From Kaistia hirudinis (GTDB lineage Bacteria > Pseudomonadota > Alphaproteobacteria > Rhizobiales > Kaistiaceae): a DNA stretch of 64,000 nt. The position numbers and the translations under genes were made by a program. The DNA lies in the NCBI RefSeq assembly GCF_014196455.1, contig NZ_JACIDS010000002.1, positions 248,001 through 312,000 of the forward strand. Direction: 5' to 3'. The notes under the pieces were generated by a model that saw only the letters and a list, made by a program, of their open reading frames with translations, ran no database searches and was not told where the DNA came from. Within the stretch, counting starts at the first letter, position 1. Each line of letters starts with the position of its first letter. Positions 15,849-26,028 of this stretch are shown here, piece by piece.

Positions 15849-16952
15849 TCAGGCGAGCGTCGCCGAGACGGGCCGGCGCGGCGAATAGGGCAGCGTCGGT
15901 CCATAGCCGAAGCGCAGCACGAGGTCCGGCCGCTTGTCGGGCATGCCGACGAGCGCGGCGAGCTGCGGCCTGAGGCTCGCCACCTCGACCGGCTGGTTCA
16001 GGAAGGCGAGCCGCAATCCAAGCACGGTCGCCTGCAGCGCAAAGCGCTGGCAGGCACGCCCCACCTTCATCCAGTGTTCGGGATCGGCCGCATCGCCAAC
16101 GAACACCGCGAGCCCGGCGGAGGAATCGACCTGCCGCGCCGCCTTCGCGCTTTCGCCCTTTGCGGTGACGAAGAGGTCGAAGGCGATCCGCCCGATCGCA
16201 TCCGGCATGAGCGGGTTGCCCGATGCGGGGGCGAAGAGCCCGTCGCCCGTGGTCATGGCGCTCCACGCGCTGAAGCGGAGCCACTGCTTCAGCTCCGCCA
16301 TGAAGGCCGGGTCGCGCATCTGGATATCATTGCCGGAGACGATCAGGTCGCGCACGGCGTCGATCCGGCTGCGTTCGGTGAGAAGCACGAGCGCGACGCC
16401 CTCTTCTTCGGCGGCCTTCGCCAACAGATCGAGTTCGGCCGGCGGCACGGGCCGCCCGTCATAGAGCGTGCGCGACGATTGCCGGCGGGCGATGGCCGGG
16501 AAGAGCGGATCGTCGATGGGCCGCGATGGGGCGAGCGAGAAGGCGAGCGCGGCGCCGTCCGCAGGCTGGAGGCTCTCGCAGCTCCGCCCGCCGGCTCGCG
16601 CGGCAATCGCGAGGTTCTCGGCCGCGCAGCCGAGGCTGACGAAGAGGTGGTGGTCGTCCGGATCGACCACCGGCGTGCGCCGTTCCCAGTCCGGCAGGAT
16701 GTCGATGCGGGTGTCACTGACGCGGAAGCGCCAGGGCTGCGTATTATGGCCGTTGGCCGCCAGCGTGGCGTGGCGCACGAGTTCGGTCAGGTCCGGATTG
16801 GTCGGGAGACCCGAGCGGAGTTCCGCCGCATAGGCATCGTAGTCGGCCATCGACCCCGCCTCCCGTCGCCAGACGAAGGTGCCGGCACCGCCCGCGGCCA
16901 CGACGGCAGCGCCGGCTCCGATGAGCAGGCCTCTTCGGTTGATCGCCGCCAT
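15849..16952 (-). CDS. Acg-like nitroreductase-family protein with twin-arginine leader
   Basis: A 367-residue flavoprotein-type protein of the Acg/nitroreductase superfamily. The N-terminus INRRGLLIGAGAAVVAAGGAG is a twin-arginine signal or anchor. It is followed by LVRHATLAANGHNTQPW, a flavin-phosphate contact segment of nitroreductases, and a second half repeat containing SAGLAVFVGDAADPEHWMKVGRACQRFALQATVLG. Two fused nitroreductase-like halves match the family's usual length. Its start at 16952 is 82 bases behind the alcohol dehydrogenase stop, and both may be read from the FNR-box promoter near 18118. Some actinobacterial Acg proteins belong to hypoxia regulons, which fits. The substrate is unknown. 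Confidence 0.82.
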   Translation of the reverse strand: MAAINRRGLLIGAGAAVVAAGGAGTFVWRREAGSMADYDAYAAELRSGLPTNPDLTELVRHATLAANGHNTQPWRFRVSDTRIDILPDWERRTPVVDPDDHHLFVSLGCAAENLAIAARAGGRSCESLQPADGAALAFSLAPSRPIDDPLFPAIARRQSSRTLYDGRPVPPAELDLLAKAAEEEGVALVLLTERSRIDAVRDLIVSGNDIQMRDPAFMAELKQWLRFSAWSAMTTGDGLFAPASGNPLMPDAIGRIAFDLFVTAKGESAKAARQVDSSAGLAVFVGDAADPEHWMKVGRACQRFALQATVLGLRLAFLNQPVEVASLRPQLAALVGMPDKRPDLVLRFGYGPTLPYSPRRPVSATLA

Positions 16953-17034
16953 GGAGCCTCGTGCGTCCGTACAGCGCCGGTCGCCCGCGCCGTCATTTCA
17001 GGGAAGGCGGCGGCCTGGACCGCCGCCGACGCGC

Positions 17035-18060
17035 CTAGTTGAGGTTCAGCACGATGCGGCCGTCAATGCCACCCTTTTCCATGGTGTCGAAGATAGCATT
17101 GATGTTCTCGAGCTTGTCCCACGAGAAATGCGCCTTGACCGCCCCGTCGCCGGCAAAGTCGAGCGCCTCTTCGAGATCCTGTCGCGTACCGACGATCGAG
17201 CCGCGCACCGTGATCCGCTTCAGGACCGTATCGAAGATCGGCATGGCGAACTGTCCCGGCGGCAGGCCGACCAGCGCCATGGTGCCATGCGCGCGCAACA
17301 CGCCGAAGGCCTGCTCGAACGCCTTGGGCGAGACGGCGGTGACAAGCACGCCGTGCACGCCGCCGACCGCCTTCTGGAGTGCGGCGACGGGATCCTCCTC
17401 CCGCGCGTTGACGGCGATCTCGGCGCCGAGGCTGCGGGCGAGCTTCAGCTTGTCCGGATGCACATCGATCGCGGCGACATGCATGCCCATGGCCTTGGCA
17501 TATTGGACCGCCATGTGGCCGAGCCCGCCAATGCCCGAGATCGCGACCCATTCGCCGGGTTTCACCTCGGTTTCCTTGAGCCCCTTGTAGACGGTGACGC
17601 CGGCGCAGAGCACCGGCGCGGCCGGGCCCCATTCCAGCGTATCGGGCAGGCGGCCGACGAAATTGGGATCGGCGAGGGCATATTCGGCGAAGGAGCCGTT
17701 GACGGAATAGCCGGTGTTCTGCTGCGAACCGCACAGTGTCTCCCAGCCGGTGCGGCAATAGGGGCAGTAGCCGCAGGCGGTGTGCAGCCACGGCACGCCG
17801 ACGCGATCGCCTTCCTTGACGCGCTTCACATTGCGGCCGAGCGCGACGACCGTGCCGACGCCCTCATGGCCGGGAATGAAGGGCGGCTTCGGCTTCACCG
17901 GCCAGTCGCCCTTGATGGCGTGGAGATCGGTATGACAGACGCCCGTCGCGGCGAGGCGGACGAGGATCTGATCCGGGCCAGGCTCGGGCACCGGCAGATG
18001 CTCGATCGTCAGCGGCTTGCCGAACTCATGCGCGACCGCAGCCTTCATCATGTTCGTCAT
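17035..18060 (-). CDS. adhP: Zinc-dependent alcohol dehydrogenase AdhP
   Basis: A 341-residue medium-chain alcohol dehydrogenase that interconverts ethanol-type alcohols and aldehydes with NAD. The catalytic zinc ligands are seen in CHTDLH and GHEGVG. The structural zinc cysteines are in ACGYCPYCRTGWETLC, and the Rossmann motif GIGGLGHMAVQYAKAMG follows near residue 175. The start at 18060 (MTNMMKAAV) has an AGGT-containing site upstream; a longer frame reaching 18240 runs through the FNR box and is rejected. A perfect FNR/FixK box is centred 99 bases upstream. This predicts induction at low oxygen, as for fermentation-type alcohol dehydrogenases. Confidence 0.93.
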   Translation of the reverse strand: MTNMMKAAVAHEFGKPLTIEHLPVPEPGPDQILVRLAATGVCHTDLHAIKGDWPVKPKPPFIPGHEGVGTVVALGRNVKRVKEGDRVGVPWLHTACGYCPYCRTGWETLCGSQQNTGYSVNGSFAEYALADPNFVGRLPDTLEWGPAAPVLCAGVTVYKGLKETEVKPGEWVAISGIGGLGHMAVQYAKAMGMHVAAIDVHPDKLKLARSLGAEIAVNAREEDPVAALQKAVGGVHGVLVTAVSPKAFEQAFGVLRAHGTMALVGLPPGQFAMPIFDTVLKRITVRGSIVGTRQDLEEALDFAGDGAVKAHFSWDKLENINAIFDTMEKGGIDGRIVLNLN

Positions 18061-18152
18061 GGGGGACCTCGCTTCGAGGGATCGTGACGGCGTCGGCGTC
18101 GTGCCGGCCGGCTCGCGGCAAAACACTACGCATGGTTGACCAGCGCGGCCAT

Positions 18153-18166
18153 TGATCTCCATCAAG
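18153..18166. promoter_or_regulatory. FNR/FixK-type box upstream of adhP
   Basis: TTGATCTCCATCAA is a perfect match to the TTGAT-N4-ATCAA consensus. Placed at -41.5 it would set adhP transcription at about 18118. A minus-strand TAGTGT (18124-18129) could serve as the -10. Low-oxygen activation of adhP, and perhaps the nitroreductase gene, is inferred. Confidence 0.7.
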
Positions 18167-18227
18167 GCCCCCCCCGCGATGGTCTCGGCTTCGTGAGACC
18201 GACAGGTGCGCGCTTGACAGATGTCCC

Positions 18228-18241
18228 CTTGTGCGGACAAC
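18228..18241. promoter_or_regulatory. GntR-type operator C1 before the barrel-protein gene
   Basis: CTTGTGCGGACAAC follows a TTGACA hexamer (18214-18219). It matches the C2 operator (19735-19748) at 11 of 14 positions and the C3 operator (28420-28433) at 11 of 14. Its position in the promoter of the first module C gene suggests repression by the UTRA-type GntR protein encoded at 26029. Confidence 0.65.
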
Positions 18242-18284
18242 TCGTCATCAAACCACCGAACCCGCGCCGAGGAGCCCCGCCGCC

Positions 18285-19469
18285 ATGCACCTGTCCATGT
18301 GGAGCTATCCCTGGGATCTCGACGATCTTGGCCTCGATCAGGCGATTGCCGAGCTGTCGGGCACGGCCGCGCTCAACACGATCAGTCTGGCGACCTCCTA
18401 TCACGCCGGCCGCTTCCTCCAGGCGCGCAGCCCGGTGCGCAAGGCCTATTTCCCCGAGGACGGCACGATCTATTTCAAGCCCGATCCCGCCGCCTGGGAT
18501 GGCGTGCGGGTCGTGCCGCAGGTCGCCTCGATCGTCGAGCGGCGCGACGTGCTGCGCGAACTCGTGCAGCGGCGCGATGCCGGCGGCATGGCGGTCTCCT
18601 GCTGGACGGTCTGCCTGCACAACACCCGCATCGGCATGCTCTATCCGGACATCGTCACGCGCAACGCCTTTGGCGACCCGAACTATTACAATCTCTGCCC
18701 GTCGCATCCCGATGCCCGCGCCTATGTCCGGGCAGTGGTCGGCGACGTGACACGGAACTACCGTCCCGACGTGATCGAACTCGAAAGCCCTTGCTTCATG
18801 GGCTTTGCGCATGAGTATCATCACGAGAAGGACGGCGTCGGCATGACCCCGGAGGATGATTTCCTCCTCTCGCTGTGCTTCTGCGACGCCTGCCTCGTTC
18901 GCGCCGCCAGGGCAGGCGTCGACGGTCGCAAGGCGCAGGCGACCGTGAAGCGCTGGATCGTCGAAGCCTGCGAGCGCGAAGTCCCGGCGCCGCGTTTCCC
19001 CGATTTCCCTGCGGCCGGCCTCGACGTCTTCCGTCCGTTCCCCGAGGTGCACGACTATCTGATGTGGCGCTTCGAGCCGGTCACCAGCCTCGTCGGGGAA
19101 CTGCGTGATGCGGCCGATCCGGCGACGAAGGTCTATCTGATCGATTTGAAGGATGGCTGGCTCGGCGGCTGCGACATCGCCGCGATCGGCAAGGTGTGCG
19201 ACGGCGCGATCCTCTGTGCCTATTGGATGGACGCCGCGGCCACCGGCGCGCTGATGCGCGAGGGCAGGGCGGCGCTCGGCCCCGACAAGTTCCTCGGCGC
19301 AGGCTTCCGCGTCTTCTATCCGGAAATGCCCGGGCCGGAGGAACTCGCCACCCGCAGCCGCGCGGCGATCGCGGGCGGTGCCAACGGCATCAACTATTAC
19401 AATTACGGCCTGATCCCGCAGAAGCGGCTCGGCTGGATTCGAAGCGCGGTCGAGGGTCTCGGGGGCTGA
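18285..19469 (+). CDS. Uncharacterised protein, possible TIM-barrel glycoside-hydrolase-like
   Basis: A 394-residue cytoplasmic protein that I cannot place in a named family. There is no signal peptide or membrane segment. Features include YHAGRFLQARSPVRKAYF near residue 45, NYYNLCPSHPDARAYV near 130, IELESPCFMGFAHEYHHEKDG near 165 and a cysteine cluster LCFCDACL near 200. The late segment ANGINYYNYGLI looks like a barrel strand. The alternation of strands ending in acidic or histidine residues, plus the CxCxxC cluster, recalls poorly studied glycoside-hydrolase-like barrels. ATG 18285 has GAGGAG upstream. It leads module C behind operator C1, so a role in breaking or converting the imported compound is likely. 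Confidence 0.75.
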   Translation: MHLSMWSYPWDLDDLGLDQAIAELSGTAALNTISLATSYHAGRFLQARSPVRKAYFPEDGTIYFKPDPAAWDGVRVVPQVASIVERRDVLRELVQRRDAGGMAVSCWTVCLHNTRIGMLYPDIVTRNAFGDPNYYNLCPSHPDARAYVRAVVGDVTRNYRPDVIELESPCFMGFAHEYHHEKDGVGMTPEDDFLLSLCFCDACLVRAARAGVDGRKAQATVKRWIVEACEREVPAPRFPDFPAAGLDVFRPFPEVHDYLMWRFEPVTSLVGELRDAADPATKVYLIDLKDGWLGGCDIAAIGKVCDGAILCAYWMDAAATGALMREGRAALGPDKFLGAGFRVFYPEMPGPEELATRSRAAIAGGANGINYYNYGLIPQKRLGWIRSAVEGLGG

Positions 19470-19494
19470 TTCGTCCAGCGCGGGAGGGCACTTT

Positions 19495-19621
19495 TTCACC
19501 TCTCCCTGAGGGAGAGGTCGGACCGAAGGTCCGGGAGAGGGTTTACGCCCTTTCCGGATGGTTCCCTAAACCCTCTCCCGCCGGCCTGCGGCCGTCGACC
19601 TCCCCCTCAGGGGGAGGTGAA
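19495..19621. repeat. 127-bp inverted repeat of the CCTCTCCC type
   Basis: The outer arms are 19495-19520 and 19596-19621, complementary at 24 of 26 positions; each is itself a hairpin (CCTCTCCCTGAGGGAGAGG). Inner arms GGGAGAGGGTTTA (19533-19545) and TAAACCCTCTCCC (19567-19579) are perfectly inverted. The element looks like the mobile intergenic palindromes common in rhizobial genomes. It would form a large cruciform or RNA hairpin and could end transcription from the barrel-protein gene. Confidence 0.75.
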
Positions 19622-19734
19622 GAGGGAGCCAGCCATCGTCCGTCTGCTGGACGGGAGGCACGCGTTCACCCCCTTGCCCAACCGCCGGTCACATTCCCAC
19701 AGCGCCCACGAAACAAGCACCACCAACTTGACTC

Positions 19735-19748
19735 CTTGTATGGACAAG
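19735..19748. promoter_or_regulatory. GntR-type operator C2 in the transporter promoter
   Basis: CTTGTATGGACAAG has perfect 5-base inverted arms (CTTGT / ACAAG). It occupies the spacer between TTGACT (19728-19733) and TAGCAT (19750-19755), so a bound repressor would exclude RNA polymerase. It resembles operators of HutC/UTRA-type GntR proteins, and such a protein is encoded at the end of this operon. Confidence 0.72.
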
Positions 19749-19810
19749 TTAGCATGCCGTCAGTCGGAGCCTGGCAGACGGCCCGGCGCAGAGAGAAGAG
19801 GGATCGGGAC

Positions 19811-20815
19811 ATGAAGCAGGGAATTCGCATGCTCGCCACCGCCGCCGTTCTGACGGCCGGCCTTGCGAGTGCGGCCTTCGCGGCCGAGAAGAAGTACACG
19901 ATCGGCTACGACAACTATTTCATGGGCAACAGCTGGTCGGTCCAGCTGGCGGCCGAGTTCAAGGCCGAGGCCGAGAGGCACAAGGACCAGGTCGACGTCG
20001 TCTATGTCGAGTCGGCCGGCGACACGCAGAAGCAGATCGCCAATATCGAAGACCTGATCACCAAGAAGGTCGACGCAATCATCACGACGCCGACCTCGCC
20101 GACGGCTCTGATCCCGGCGCTCAAGAAGGCGCGCGCGGCCGGCATCAAGGTCATCCTGCTCGCCTCGACCATCAAGTCGCAGGACTATGACGCGCTCGTC
20201 ACCGTCGACGACGTCGCCTTCGGCCGCGCCGGCGCCGAGTGGCTGGTCAAGCAGCTGAACGGCAAGGGCGACATCATCGTCCTGAACGGCATCGCCGGCC
20301 TCTCGACCAGCGACGACCGCTTCAAGGGCGCGAAGGAAGTGTTCGACAAGTATCCGGACATCAAGATCGTCGCGGCCGTCAACGCGTCCTGGGACTATGC
20401 GCAGGGCAAGCAGGCGGTCTCGAACCTCCTCGCCGCCAACCCGAAGATCGACGGCGTCTGGTCGCAGGGCGGCGCGATGACCCTCGGCGCCATCGACGCC
20501 TTCGAGGCGGCGCAGCGTCCGCTCGTGCCGATGACCGGCGAGGACAATAATGGCTATCTGAAGCGCTGGAAGGCGCTCGAGGGCAAGGGCTTCGATTCGA
20601 TCGGCACGTCCAAGCCGACCTGGCTCGGCTCCGAGGCTCTGCTCGTCACGATCAAGCTCTTGAACGGCGAGACCGTCGAGAAGGATATGATCCTGCCGGT
20701 GCCGACGATCACCGCGGCCGACCTCGACAAGTTCGTGAAGCCGGATCTGTCGGACTCCTTCTGGGCCGGCACCCGCCTCACTGACGACCAGGTCAAGGCG
20801 ATCTTCGCCAACTGA
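19811..20815 (+). CDS. ABC transporter substrate-binding protein (module C)
   Basis: A 334-residue periplasmic binding protein of the ribose class. The signal peptide is residues 1-24 (MKQGIRMLATAAVLTAGLASAAFA). The mature protein begins with KKYTIGYDNYFMGNSWSVQ and shows QIANIEDLITKKVDAIITTPTSP, GDIIVLNGIAGLSTSDDR and a ligand-side segment PMTGEDNNGYLKRW. ATG 19811 has a purine-rich GAGGGA site upstream; a longer frame would run through the repeat and operator. It is followed after two bases by the ATPase gene. The ligand is unknown, but nearby lactonase-like, creatininase-like and kinase genes suggest a polyol, cyclitol or sugar derivative. Confidence 0.92.
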   Translation: MKQGIRMLATAAVLTAGLASAAFAAEKKYTIGYDNYFMGNSWSVQLAAEFKAEAERHKDQVDVVYVESAGDTQKQIANIEDLITKKVDAIITTPTSPTALIPALKKARAAGIKVILLASTIKSQDYDALVTVDDVAFGRAGAEWLVKQLNGKGDIIVLNGIAGLSTSDDRFKGAKEVFDKYPDIKIVAAVNASWDYAQGKQAVSNLLAANPKIDGVWSQGGAMTLGAIDAFEAAQRPLVPMTGEDNNGYLKRWKALEGKGFDSIGTSKPTWLGSEALLVTIKLLNGETVEKDMILPVPTITAADLDKFVKPDLSDSFWAGTRLTDDQVKAIFAN

Positions 20816-20817
20816 CC

Positions 20818-22360
<1,543 letters not shown>

Positions 22361-22371
<11 letters not shown>

Positions 22372-23305
22372 GGGCTCCCTCCGCATCAACCTGCTGCTCG
22401 GCGTCCCGGCGCTCCTGCTCGCGGCCGCCGTCGTCGCCGTCGCGGCGATCTGGTCGGGCGATTTCTTCGCCGCCGGCAATCTGGGTAACCTCGTCAACCG
22501 CGTGCTGCCGCTGGCGCTGACCGCGCTCGGCCAGGCCTTCGTGCTGTTCGCGGGCCGGATCGATCTCTCGGTCGGCTCGATCATCAGCCTCGCCACCGCG
22601 ATCCTCGCCACGACGTCGAACGAGCTCGGCTGGCTCGCCATCCCGCTGGTGCTCGCCGCCGGCCTCGCCTGCGGCGCGCTCAACGCGGCCGGCGTGATCT
22701 GGCTGCGCATCAACCCGCTGATCATGACGCTCGCCACCGCGGCCGTCGTGAAGGGCATCGCCATGCTGCTGCTGCCCTCGCCGGGCGGCGAGGTCGATTA
22801 CGGCTTCTACGATCTCTTCTACGGGCAGGACCTCCTCGTCGGCTGGCCGCTCGCCGTCATCGTCGCCGTGTTCGCGCTCGCCTTCATCATGCTCGGCTTC
22901 ACGCGGTTCGGCCGGCGCATCTATGCGCTCGGCTCCGACGAGCGCGCGGCCTATGCGAATGGCGTCGATGTCAGGCGCGTCGAATGGTCCGTGTTCCTGC
23001 TCTCGGGCCTCTTCTCGGCGGCGGCGGGTATCGCGGTCGGCATCAAGATCCTGTCCGGCGATCCGCTGATCGGCGACAGCTTCACGCTCGACGCCATCGC
23101 GGCGGCCGTGCTCGGCGGCGTGGCGCTCACCGGCGGGCGCGGGGGCGTGCTCGGCGTCCTCGCCGGCTCGATCGCGCTGGTCCTCATCGCCAATGCCTTC
23201 AACCTGCTCGAGCTCGATCCGAACCTGCAGCAGATCGCCAAGGGCCTGATCTTCGTCGTCGCGCTGATGCTGTTCATGCGCGGTGCAGCCAAGAGGGCAG
23301 CATGA
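22361..23305 (+). CDS. ABC transporter permease 1 (module C)
   Basis: A 314-residue RbsC-like inner-membrane permease with about eight or more hydrophobic helices. The hallmark AGRIDLSVGSIISLATAI is near residue 65 and the contact region VLGGVALTGGRGGVLGVLAG near residue 250. ATG 22361 lies within the end of the ATPase gene and has AAGGAG upstream, indicating coupled translation. A second, different permease gene follows, so the channel is probably a heterodimer, unlike modules A and B, which have one permease gene each. Confidence 0.92.
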
Positions 23306-23315
23306 GGAGGACCGC

Positions 23316-24275
23316 ATGAGCGCGAACGCCTATCTCGTCCGCATGAAGCCGGCGCCGGCGAGCCTGCGCGCCGTCGTGCTGCTCGTCCTGCTGCTCGCGG
23401 CCTTCTTCGTCTCGGCACGGGTCTTCTCGCCGCTGCTCCTGCTCGACAATATCCGCCAGGCGGCGCCGCTCGGCGTCGTCGTGCTCGGCCAGGCGCTGGT
23501 GCTGATGATGGGCCGGCTCGACCTTTCGGTCGGCGCGACAGCCTCGATGGCGAATATCGTGCTTTGCGCGACGTTCAACGGCGACATGGCCAATCTGGTA
23601 CCGGCGCTGGCGCTGACGCTGGGTGCCGGCGCGCTGGTCGGCCTGGCCAACGGCATCATGGCGACCAAGCTGAAGATCCCGGCCTTCCTCGCGACGCTCG
23701 CCACCTCGATGATCGTCGCCGGCCTCGTCGTCTTCTTCACCGGCGGCTCCCCGCGCGGCGCTGTCCCGGCGCAGTTCCGCGCCGTGACTGAGGCCTGGCT
23801 CTTCGGAATCGTGCCCTGGTCGGCGCTGATCTGGCTGGTCCTGCTCATCGGGTTGATGCTGCTGGTGCATTACACCATGCTCGGCCGCAAGATGATCCTG
23901 TCCGGTGCCAATCTCGTCGCGGCCCGCCATAGCGGCATTCCCTCCGACGGGTTGATCGTGCTCTCCTTCGTGCTCTGCAGCCTGCTCGCGGCCACGGGAG
24001 GCATCCTGCTCTCTGCGATCACCGGCATGGCCTCGATCGGCGTCGGCAACGGCTTCACGCTCGATTCGATCGCCGCGGCGGTGATCGGCGGCGCGCTGTT
24101 CTCCGGCGGCGTCTTCCTGCCGCTCGGCGCCATGGCCGGCGCGCTGATCCTGTTCGTCGTGCAGAGCCTGCTTTATCTGCTGGCGCTGCCGCCAGCTGCC
24201 AAGTTCATCGTGCAGGGTGGCATCATCGTGCTCGCCCTGGCACTCGCCAGTTTCAGGAAAGGGAGGTCCTCATGA
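23316..24275 (+). CDS. ABC transporter permease 2 (module C)
   Basis: A 319-residue RbsC-like permease paired with permease 1. It contains MGRLDLSVGATASMANIV near residue 60 and the cytoplasmic contact segment VIGGALFSGGVFLPLGAMAG near residue 260. ATG 23316 follows a strong GAGGAGG ribosome site (23304-23310); the frame extends further upstream but without a site. Its stop overlaps the phosphotriesterase-like gene start by four bases. The split into two permeases is seen in autoinducer-2 (Lsr) and several polyol importers. Confidence 0.92.
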   Translation: MSANAYLVRMKPAPASLRAVVLLVLLLAAFFVSARVFSPLLLLDNIRQAAPLGVVVLGQALVLMMGRLDLSVGATASMANIVLCATFNGDMANLVPALALTLGAGALVGLANGIMATKLKIPAFLATLATSMIVAGLVVFFTGGSPRGAVPAQFRAVTEAWLFGIVPWSALIWLVLLIGLMLLVHYTMLGRKMILSGANLVAARHSGIPSDGLIVLSFVLCSLLAATGGILLSAITGMASIGVGNGFTLDSIAAAVIGGALFSGGVFLPLGAMAGALILFVVQSLLYLLALPPAAKFIVQGGIIVLALALASFRKGRSS

Positions 24276-25243
24276 GCTTCATCCGCACGCTCTCCGGCGA
24301 CATCGATCCGAAGGATCTCGGGCTCACCTATGCGCACGACCATCTCTTCTGCATTCCTCCGCTCTGGAAGGAGAAGGGGCAGACCGATTTCCTGATCGAC
24401 GACCTCGAAGCCTCGATCAAGGATGTCGAATTGTTCGTGCAGGCGGGCGGCCAGGCCGTTTATGACGCCACCGCAATCGACTATGGCCGCGATCCCGTCG
24501 CGCTGAAGGCGATCTCCGACCGGACCGGCATCAAGATCATCGCCACCGCCGGCTTCAACAAGGCGGTCATGTGGCCCGGCCACATGAAGGACGGGCAGAC
24601 CTTCCAGGCCTTCATCGATTCGAAGAGCCGCGCCGAACTCGCGGCGCATATCGCAAGTGAGGTCACCACCGGCCTCGACGGCACGGATCTGAAGGGCGGC
24701 GTCGTCAAGTTCGGCACCGGCTACAACACGATCTCCGACGCCGAGGACAAGGCGATGCGCGCGACGCTCGACGCGCACAAGGAGACCGGCGCGCCGATCC
24801 ATTCCCATACCGAGCTCGGCACGCTGATCCTGGAGCAACTCGCCATCGTGAAGGCCGAGGGCGTCGACCCGACGCGTCTCACCATCGCCCATGTCGATCG
24901 CAACCCGGATCCCTGGGTTCACCGCAAGGCGGCCGAGACCGGCGTCTTCATGTGTTTCGACGGCATTTCGCGCATCAAGTACCACCCCGAAAGCGTGCTG
25001 ATCGACTGCATCCTCAAGCTGGTCGCCCGCGGCCACGAGAAGCAGATCATGATCGGCGGCGACATCGCGCGGCGCACCATGTATCGCAACTATGGCGAGG
25101 GTGGCCTCGGCCTCGGCTACATCCTGGAGAGCTGGGTGCCTCGCTTCATCGAGGAGGCCGGCGAGGCCGGCTTCGACGGAGCGAAGCTGATCCACACCTT
25201 CATGGTCGAAAATCCGCAGCGCGCCTTCGCGTTCACCAGCTGA
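24272..25243 (+). CDS. Phosphotriesterase-family protein, probable lactonase
   Basis: A 323-residue metal-dependent hydrolase of the phosphotriesterase-like family, cytoplasmic. All metal ligands are recognisable: HDH near residue 24 (YAHDHLF), the bridging lysine in VVKFGTG, histidines in HSHTE and AHVDRN, and the late aspartate in IGGDIARR. Most bacterial members are lactonases rather than phosphotriesterases. It overlaps the permease stop (ATGA, 24272-24275) and precedes the creatininase-family gene. The inferred role is hydrolysis of a lactone formed from the imported compound. Confidence 0.9.
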   Translation: MSFIRTLSGDIDPKDLGLTYAHDHLFCIPPLWKEKGQTDFLIDDLEASIKDVELFVQAGGQAVYDATAIDYGRDPVALKAISDRTGIKIIATAGFNKAVMWPGHMKDGQTFQAFIDSKSRAELAAHIASEVTTGLDGTDLKGGVVKFGTGYNTISDAEDKAMRATLDAHKETGAPIHSHTELGTLILEQLAIVKAEGVDPTRLTIAHVDRNPDPWVHRKAAETGVFMCFDGISRIKYHPESVLIDCILKLVARGHEKQIMIGGDIARRTMYRNYGEGGLGLGYILESWVPRFIEEAGEAGFDGAKLIHTFMVENPQRAFAFTS

Positions 25244-25251
25244 GGCCCATC

Positions 25252-26013
25252 GTGCAGAGCAAAGAAGCCGAGATCGAGAGGCTGAACGATACCGAGGCGC
25301 GCGCGCTGATCGCGGAGTGCCCGGTGGCGCTCTTGCCGATCGGCGCCGTCGAGGCGCATGGCGATCATCTGCCCGCCGGCACCGACAATATCCTCGCCCG
25401 CCGCCTCGCCGCGGCGCTGGTCGAGCGGATCGCCGGTTCGGTTCCGGTCATGCTGCTGCCGCTACTGCCATTCGGACAGGTCTGGTCGCTGGCCGACCAG
25501 GCGGCCTCGATCTCGATCTCGAACGAGACGGTATCGCAAACAATCGTCGAGATCGGGCGGTCGCTGAAGGCGAAGGGCATTGTGACGATCGCGATGGTGA
25601 ATGCCCATTACGGCAATGTCACCGCGATCCGCGATGCGCAGCGCCGCCTCCGCGAAGAGGGCGTGAAGCTGGCGCTGTTCAATTATCCCGGCGCCGCCGA
25701 GCCGACCCGCGCGGTACGCGAGAAGCCTGCCGCCCACCCCGCCTATATGCATGCCTGCGAGATCGAGACCTCCTACATGCTGCATATGGCGCCGGAGGCG
25801 GTGCGCATGGACCAGGCGATCGCCAATTATCCGGAATTCCCGGACGATTTCGCCGAGATCCCCTATCGCTGGAGTGAGTTCTCGGCGAGCCCGGTGCTCG
25901 GCGACGCCACCGCGGCGAGCGCCGAAAAGGGCAGGATAATCCTCGACGCCGTGCTCGCGCGCATGGCCGAACTCGTCGCCGCGCTCTATGCTCGCCAGTC
26001 CGAGAAGGACTAG
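25252..26013 (+). CDS. Creatininase-family hydrolase
   Basis: A 253-residue protein of the creatininase family (metal-dependent amide or ring hydrolases). The metal motifs are clear: PIGAVEAHGDHLPAGTDN near residues 30-46 supplies Glu, His and Asp, VNAHYGN near residue 115 supplies a His, and ACEIETSYML near 165 supplies the late Glu. GTG 25252 is the first start after the preceding stop; ATG alternatives would cut the first strand. Family functions include creatinine, formamide and guanine-ring hydrolysis, and IolN, which opens a diketo-inositol ring. Next to a sugar-type importer, a carbocycle or lactone ring-opening role is more plausible than creatinine use. Confidence 0.88.
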   Translation: MQSKEAEIERLNDTEARALIAECPVALLPIGAVEAHGDHLPAGTDNILARRLAAALVERIAGSVPVMLLPLLPFGQVWSLADQAASISISNETVSQTIVEIGRSLKAKGIVTIAMVNAHYGNVTAIRDAQRRLREEGVKLALFNYPGAAEPTRAVREKPAAHPAYMHACEIETSYMLHMAPEAVRMDQAIANYPEFPDDFAEIPYRWSEFSASPVLGDATAASAEKGRIILDAVLARMAELVAALYARQSEKD

Positions 26014-26028
26014 ACCGGGGGAGCTCCG

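Larger units (their letters stand above)
19470..19810. other. Intergenic region with palindromic repeat, promoter and operator C2
   Basis: This 341-base gap separates the barrel-protein gene from the binding-protein gene. The left half is the inverted repeat element at 19495-19621. The right half holds a promoter-like TTGACT (19728-19733) and TAGCAT (19750-19755), spaced by 16, with operator C2 lying between the two hexamers. I see no gene in it. Confidence 0.7.
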
